Assembly: GCA_947495775.1 (NCBI GenBank)
Contig: CANMAQ010000004.1
Location: forward strand, 222,641 to 286,640
From: Jejuia algarum
GTDB taxonomy: Bacteria > Bacteroidota > Bacteroidia > Flavobacteriales > Flavobacteriaceae
Reading direction: 5' to 3'
DNA: 64,000 nucleotides
Each line of letters starts with the position of its first letter. Within the stretch, counting starts at the first letter, position 1. Made by a program: the position numbers and the translations under genes. This document shows positions 62,081-64,000 of this stretch, in pieces. The notes beneath the pieces are model-generated. The model did no database searches and was not told where the DNA came from. It saw only the letters and a program-made list of their open reading frames with translations.

Positions 62081-62629
62081 ATAGCAATTAGAAGAAGAAG
62101 ACAACCCCAAAGAAGGGTTATTCAAGAGGATAAGCACAAAATTAACTCCAAAATTACAGCGCAAAAATTGCGTCTTGTTGGAGACAATGTGGAAGTAGGT
62201 ATTTATACTAAGGGCGACGCTATGCGTTTAGCCGACTCTCAAGGATTAGATCTTGTAGAGATTTCACCAAATGCCGACCCTCCTGTTTGTAAAGTTATGG
62301 ACTATAAAAAGTTTCTTTACGAACAGAAGAAACGAGAAAAAGTTTTAAAGTCTAAAGCAACGAAAGTTGTCGTAAAAGAAATTCGTTTTGGACCTCAAAC
62401 CGATGATCATGATTACGACTTTAAAAAGAAGCATGCAGAAAAATTCTTAAAAGAAGGCGCTAAGCTAAAAGCTTTTGTATTCTTTAAAGGACGTTCTATT
62501 ATATTTAAAGAGCAAGGTCAAATTTTATTATTACGTCTGGCTCAAGACTTAGAAGAGTTTGGTAAAGTAGAACAAATGCCAAAATTAGAAGGGAAGCGAA
62601 TGATTATGTTCATTGCTCCCAAAAAATAA
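62081..62629 (+). CDS. infC: Translation initiation factor IF-3 (non-canonical start codon)
   Basis: IF-3 controls start-codon fidelity on the 30S subunit. The frame is open from 62075 to 62629. Conserved N-terminal residues (IRRRRQPQRRVIQEDKHKIN, then ITAQKLRLVGDNVEVG) start before any ATG, GTG or TTG: the first such codon in frame is TTG at 62168, inside the conserved region. The only codons at the expected place are ATA at 62081 (giving xAIRRRR, matching the usual MAIR start) and ATT at 62087. From 62081 the protein has 182 residues, the family length. E. coli infC starts at AUU and is self-regulated because IF-3 rejects such starts; the same is inferred. The C-domain with EIRFGPQTDDHDYDFKKKHAEKF-type region is typical. 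Exact start is unproven. Confidence 0.85.
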   Translation: MAIRRRRQPQRRVIQEDKHKINSKITAQKLRLVGDNVEVGIYTKGDAMRLADSQGLDLVEISPNADPPVCKVMDYKKFLYEQKKREKVLKSKATKVVVKEIRFGPQTDDHDYDFKKKHAEKFLKEGAKLKAFVFFKGRSIIFKEQGQILLLRLAQDLEEFGKVEQMPKLEGKRMIMFIAPKK

Positions 62630-62689
62630 GATACAACTATAACTGTAAAAGTTATAGCGTAAAGATATTAAGCGCAATAATTTAAAACT

Positions 62690-62695
62690 AGGAGA
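62690..62695 (+). promoter_or_regulatory. Shine-Dalgarno-like site before rpmI
   Basis: AGGAGA lies 5 bases before the rpmI ATG at 62701. Genes elsewhere in this window almost never show such a site, which is normal for Flavobacteriaceae, where ribosomes usually do not use it. Confidence 0.6.
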
Positions 62696-62700
62696 AGAAA

Positions 62701-62898
62701 ATGCCTAAAATGAAAACAAAATCTAGTGCCAAAAAACGATTTAAGTTAACAGGTACTGGTAAGATTAAAAGAAAGCACGCTTTTAAAAGTCACATCTTAA
62801 CAAAGAAGTCTAAAAAGCGTAAGCTTGCGTTAACCCATGATACATTAGTACATAAGGCTGACGAAGATAATATTAAAACCATGTTACGTTTAAAGTAA
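62701..62898 (+). CDS. rpmI: 50S ribosomal protein L35
   Basis: A 65-aa very basic protein, MPKMKTKSSAKKRFKLTGTG, followed by KIKRKHAFKSHIL and a terminal KTMLRLK, diagnostic of bL35. Length is the family's. Second-last gene of the operon: 71 bp after infC and 142 bp before rplT. Confidence 0.97.
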   Translation: MPKMKTKSSAKKRFKLTGTGKIKRKHAFKSHILTKKSKKRKLALTHDTLVHKADEDNIKTMLRLK

Positions 62899-62902
62899 TC
62901 AC

Positions 62903-62920
62903 GTTTTAATCGGTTAAAAC
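62903..62920 (+). promoter_or_regulatory. Small hairpin in the rpmI-rplT gap
   Basis: GTTTTAA pairs perfectly with TTAAAAC across a TCGG loop, 4 bases after the rpmI stop. Possible processing site or autogenous control element for the ribosomal protein genes; not a terminator, since no T-run follows. Confidence 0.45.
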
Positions 62921-63040
62921 AATTTATAAACCCTGGAGTTAGGCCTGTTTTATTAAAAGACTGTAAAATTTTAGAATTACAAGATTAAAAACAAAAAAGT
63001 ATCGTGTTACGATCGCCTACTACAAAACACATTAAAGATT

Positions 63041-63385
63041 ATGCCAAGATCAGTAAATTCTGTAGCGAAAAGAGCTAGAAGAAAAAAAGTGCTTAAACAA
63101 GCAAAAGGTTACTTTGGAAGACGTAAAAACGTTTGGACAGTAGCAAAAAATGCGGTTGACAAAGCGATGCAATATTCGTATAGAGACCGTAGAAATAAGA
63201 AGAGAACATTCCGTGCCTTATGGATTACCCGTATTAATGCAGGTGCTAGAGAACACGGTTTATCATATTCTCAATTTATGGGGAAATTAAAAGCTAATGA
63301 TATTGAATTAAACCGTAAGGTTTTAGCAGATTTAGCAATGAATAACCCTGCAGCATTTAAAGCTGTTGTTGATAAAGTAAAATAA
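63041..63385 (+). CDS. rplT: 50S ribosomal protein L20
   Basis: A 114-aa bL20, MPRSVNSVAKRARRKKVLKQ, with the conserved GYFGRRKNVWTVAKNAVDKA, RDRRNKKRTFRALWITRINA and YSQFMGKLKANDIELNRK. It binds 23S rRNA early in 50S assembly. Last gene of the operon, followed by a perfect terminator. Confidence 0.97.
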   Translation: MPRSVNSVAKRARRKKVLKQAKGYFGRRKNVWTVAKNAVDKAMQYSYRDRRNKKRTFRALWITRINAGAREHGLSYSQFMGKLKANDIELNRKVLADLAMNNPAAFKAVVDKVK

Positions 63386-63429
63386 GGCGCTTAGCCTATT
63401 GTAAAACATATTATTCGCTTAATTAAAAG

Positions 63430-63457
63430 ATCCGATTCGAAAGAATCGGATTTTTTT
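63430..63457 (+). terminator. Intrinsic terminator of the thrS-infC-rpmI-rplT operon
   Basis: ATCCGATTC and GAATCGGAT form a perfect 9-bp stem closed by a GAAA tetraloop and followed by seven T residues. Confidence 0.95.
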
Positions 63458-64000
63458 GTTTGTGACCTATTACTGTATAGACGATACAGTACATTGCTAG
63501 ACTGTCAAAATAGTACATGTAAATTCATATGTCGAAAAGTTGACTTCTAGGTTTTTAGATGTAATAAGATTTAGGGATGTCTTTTGACTGTACATAAAAT
63601 ATGATGTCAGTCTGGTATCTTAAGGAGGCTACTTAAATGTGAAATAAAATCTTAGGTTTTATAGTGCTTATATATAAGTAATAGGGCTTCTAAGATCTAA
63701 AGAAGGAGGTGTTATAGGATGAGCAGGTTAGGATAGAGGTCTATGTTCTACTATACAGTTGTATCTAACTATAAAAGCAGAAGACTTTATAATGTCTATT
63801 ATCGTTGGATTTATGCCCAAACCTTAAAGTCTTATAGAAGGGGATTGGTAGTATTTAGTAGAGGTATAGGTTTAAAGTGGTCTTTTGGATTATAATGTTT
63901 AAAATAGATTGGTTTGTAAACTTAAGGTTACCAGAAGGTTAGTAAATAAAGTGTAAATAAATCAAAAAAAGCTTAAAAAAGTCATTGTCATATTAAGAAG
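63458..64000. other. Terminal 543 bp without recognisable gene
   Basis: Read on both strands. No ORF with a family resemblance, no tRNA or rRNA signature and no repeat shared with the rest of the window was found. It contains a few G-rich stretches (AAGAAGGAGGTG near 63700) and A/T-rich DNA at the right edge, probably the upstream region of a gene beyond the window. Confidence 0.4.

Noticed and set aside
62168..62170. TTG as the infC start
   Set aside because: It would delete some 30 conserved N-terminal residues of IF-3; the upstream AUA or AUU is preferred.
1..64000. tRNA, rRNA, IS element or prophage
   Set aside because: Scanned for acceptor-stem/TPsiC-loop patterns, transposase motifs and phage genes on both strands; none was convincing. 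A weak tRNA gene could be missed by eye.

Overview
The window is low-GC chromosomal DNA from a Bacteroidota bacterium, almost certainly a marine-type member of the Flavobacteriaceae. The evidence is several type IX secretion system (T9SS) sorting domains of types A and B, PorP/SprF outer-membrane proteins, a SprB-like giant adhesin, lineage-specific families (DUF3810, DUF6503-like, haem-binding domain), near absence of Shine-Dalgarno sequences, and several promoter matches to the Bacteroidota -7 element TAnnTTTG. No rRNA, tRNA, insertion sequence, prophage or CRISPR array was seen.

Layout. 1-2.2 kb: 5' part of purB, a small helical-repeat-like protein and a CxxCH haem-binding protein. 2.6-8 kb: a 1797-residue secreted T9SS protein with five almost identical 390-bp tandem repeats, a sixth diverged copy and four CHRD domains. 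8.4-12 kb: a glycosyltransferase, two unknown small proteins and a flavodoxin-like reductase. 12-14.8 kb: a tight minus-strand cluster egtB-egtD-racemase, the ergothioneine (thiol-histidine) pathway plus an unexplained third gene. 15-29.5 kb: housekeeping and envelope genes: sirtuin, TrmH, a DEAD-box helicase with a structured 5' leader, an M57 lipoprotein protease, an M48 protease, a SPOUT methyltransferase, DUF3810, PepD, a T9SS cargo, two DUF6503-like lipoproteins and a Ca2+/Na+ antiporter. 30-35.4 kb: a 50-aa conserved-looking small protein, accA, dnaB, a secreted protein of unknown role and a HAD phosphatase.

36-58.2 kb is the showpiece: a 22-kb gliding/adhesin locus on the plus strand. 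It encodes a small secreted protein, a beta-helix secreted protein, a SprC-like type B T9SS protein, a 1280-aa fusion of a PorP/SprF barrel to a TolA-like Ala/Lys/Glu coiled coil and a SPOR-like end, a 4462-aa SprB-like repeat adhesin, and SprF. Gene order matches the Flavobacterium johnsoniae sprC-sprD-sprB-sprF operon. A cluster of interlocking ATTTCG/CGAAAT palindromes sits at the promoter, and two intergenic hairpins separate genes inside the locus.

58.4-63.4 kb: yjbQ with a membrane-bound class III nucleotide cyclase, then thrS-infC-rpmI-rplT ended by a perfect GAAA-loop terminator. infC has no ATG, GTG or TTG start at its conserved N-terminus; it appears to start at AUA or AUU. The last 0.5 kb holds no recognisable gene.

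A dispersed 160-175 bp repeat with inverted ends occurs three times (8.1, 10.8 and 20.3 kb, the last in reverse orientation) and is not explained by any gene.
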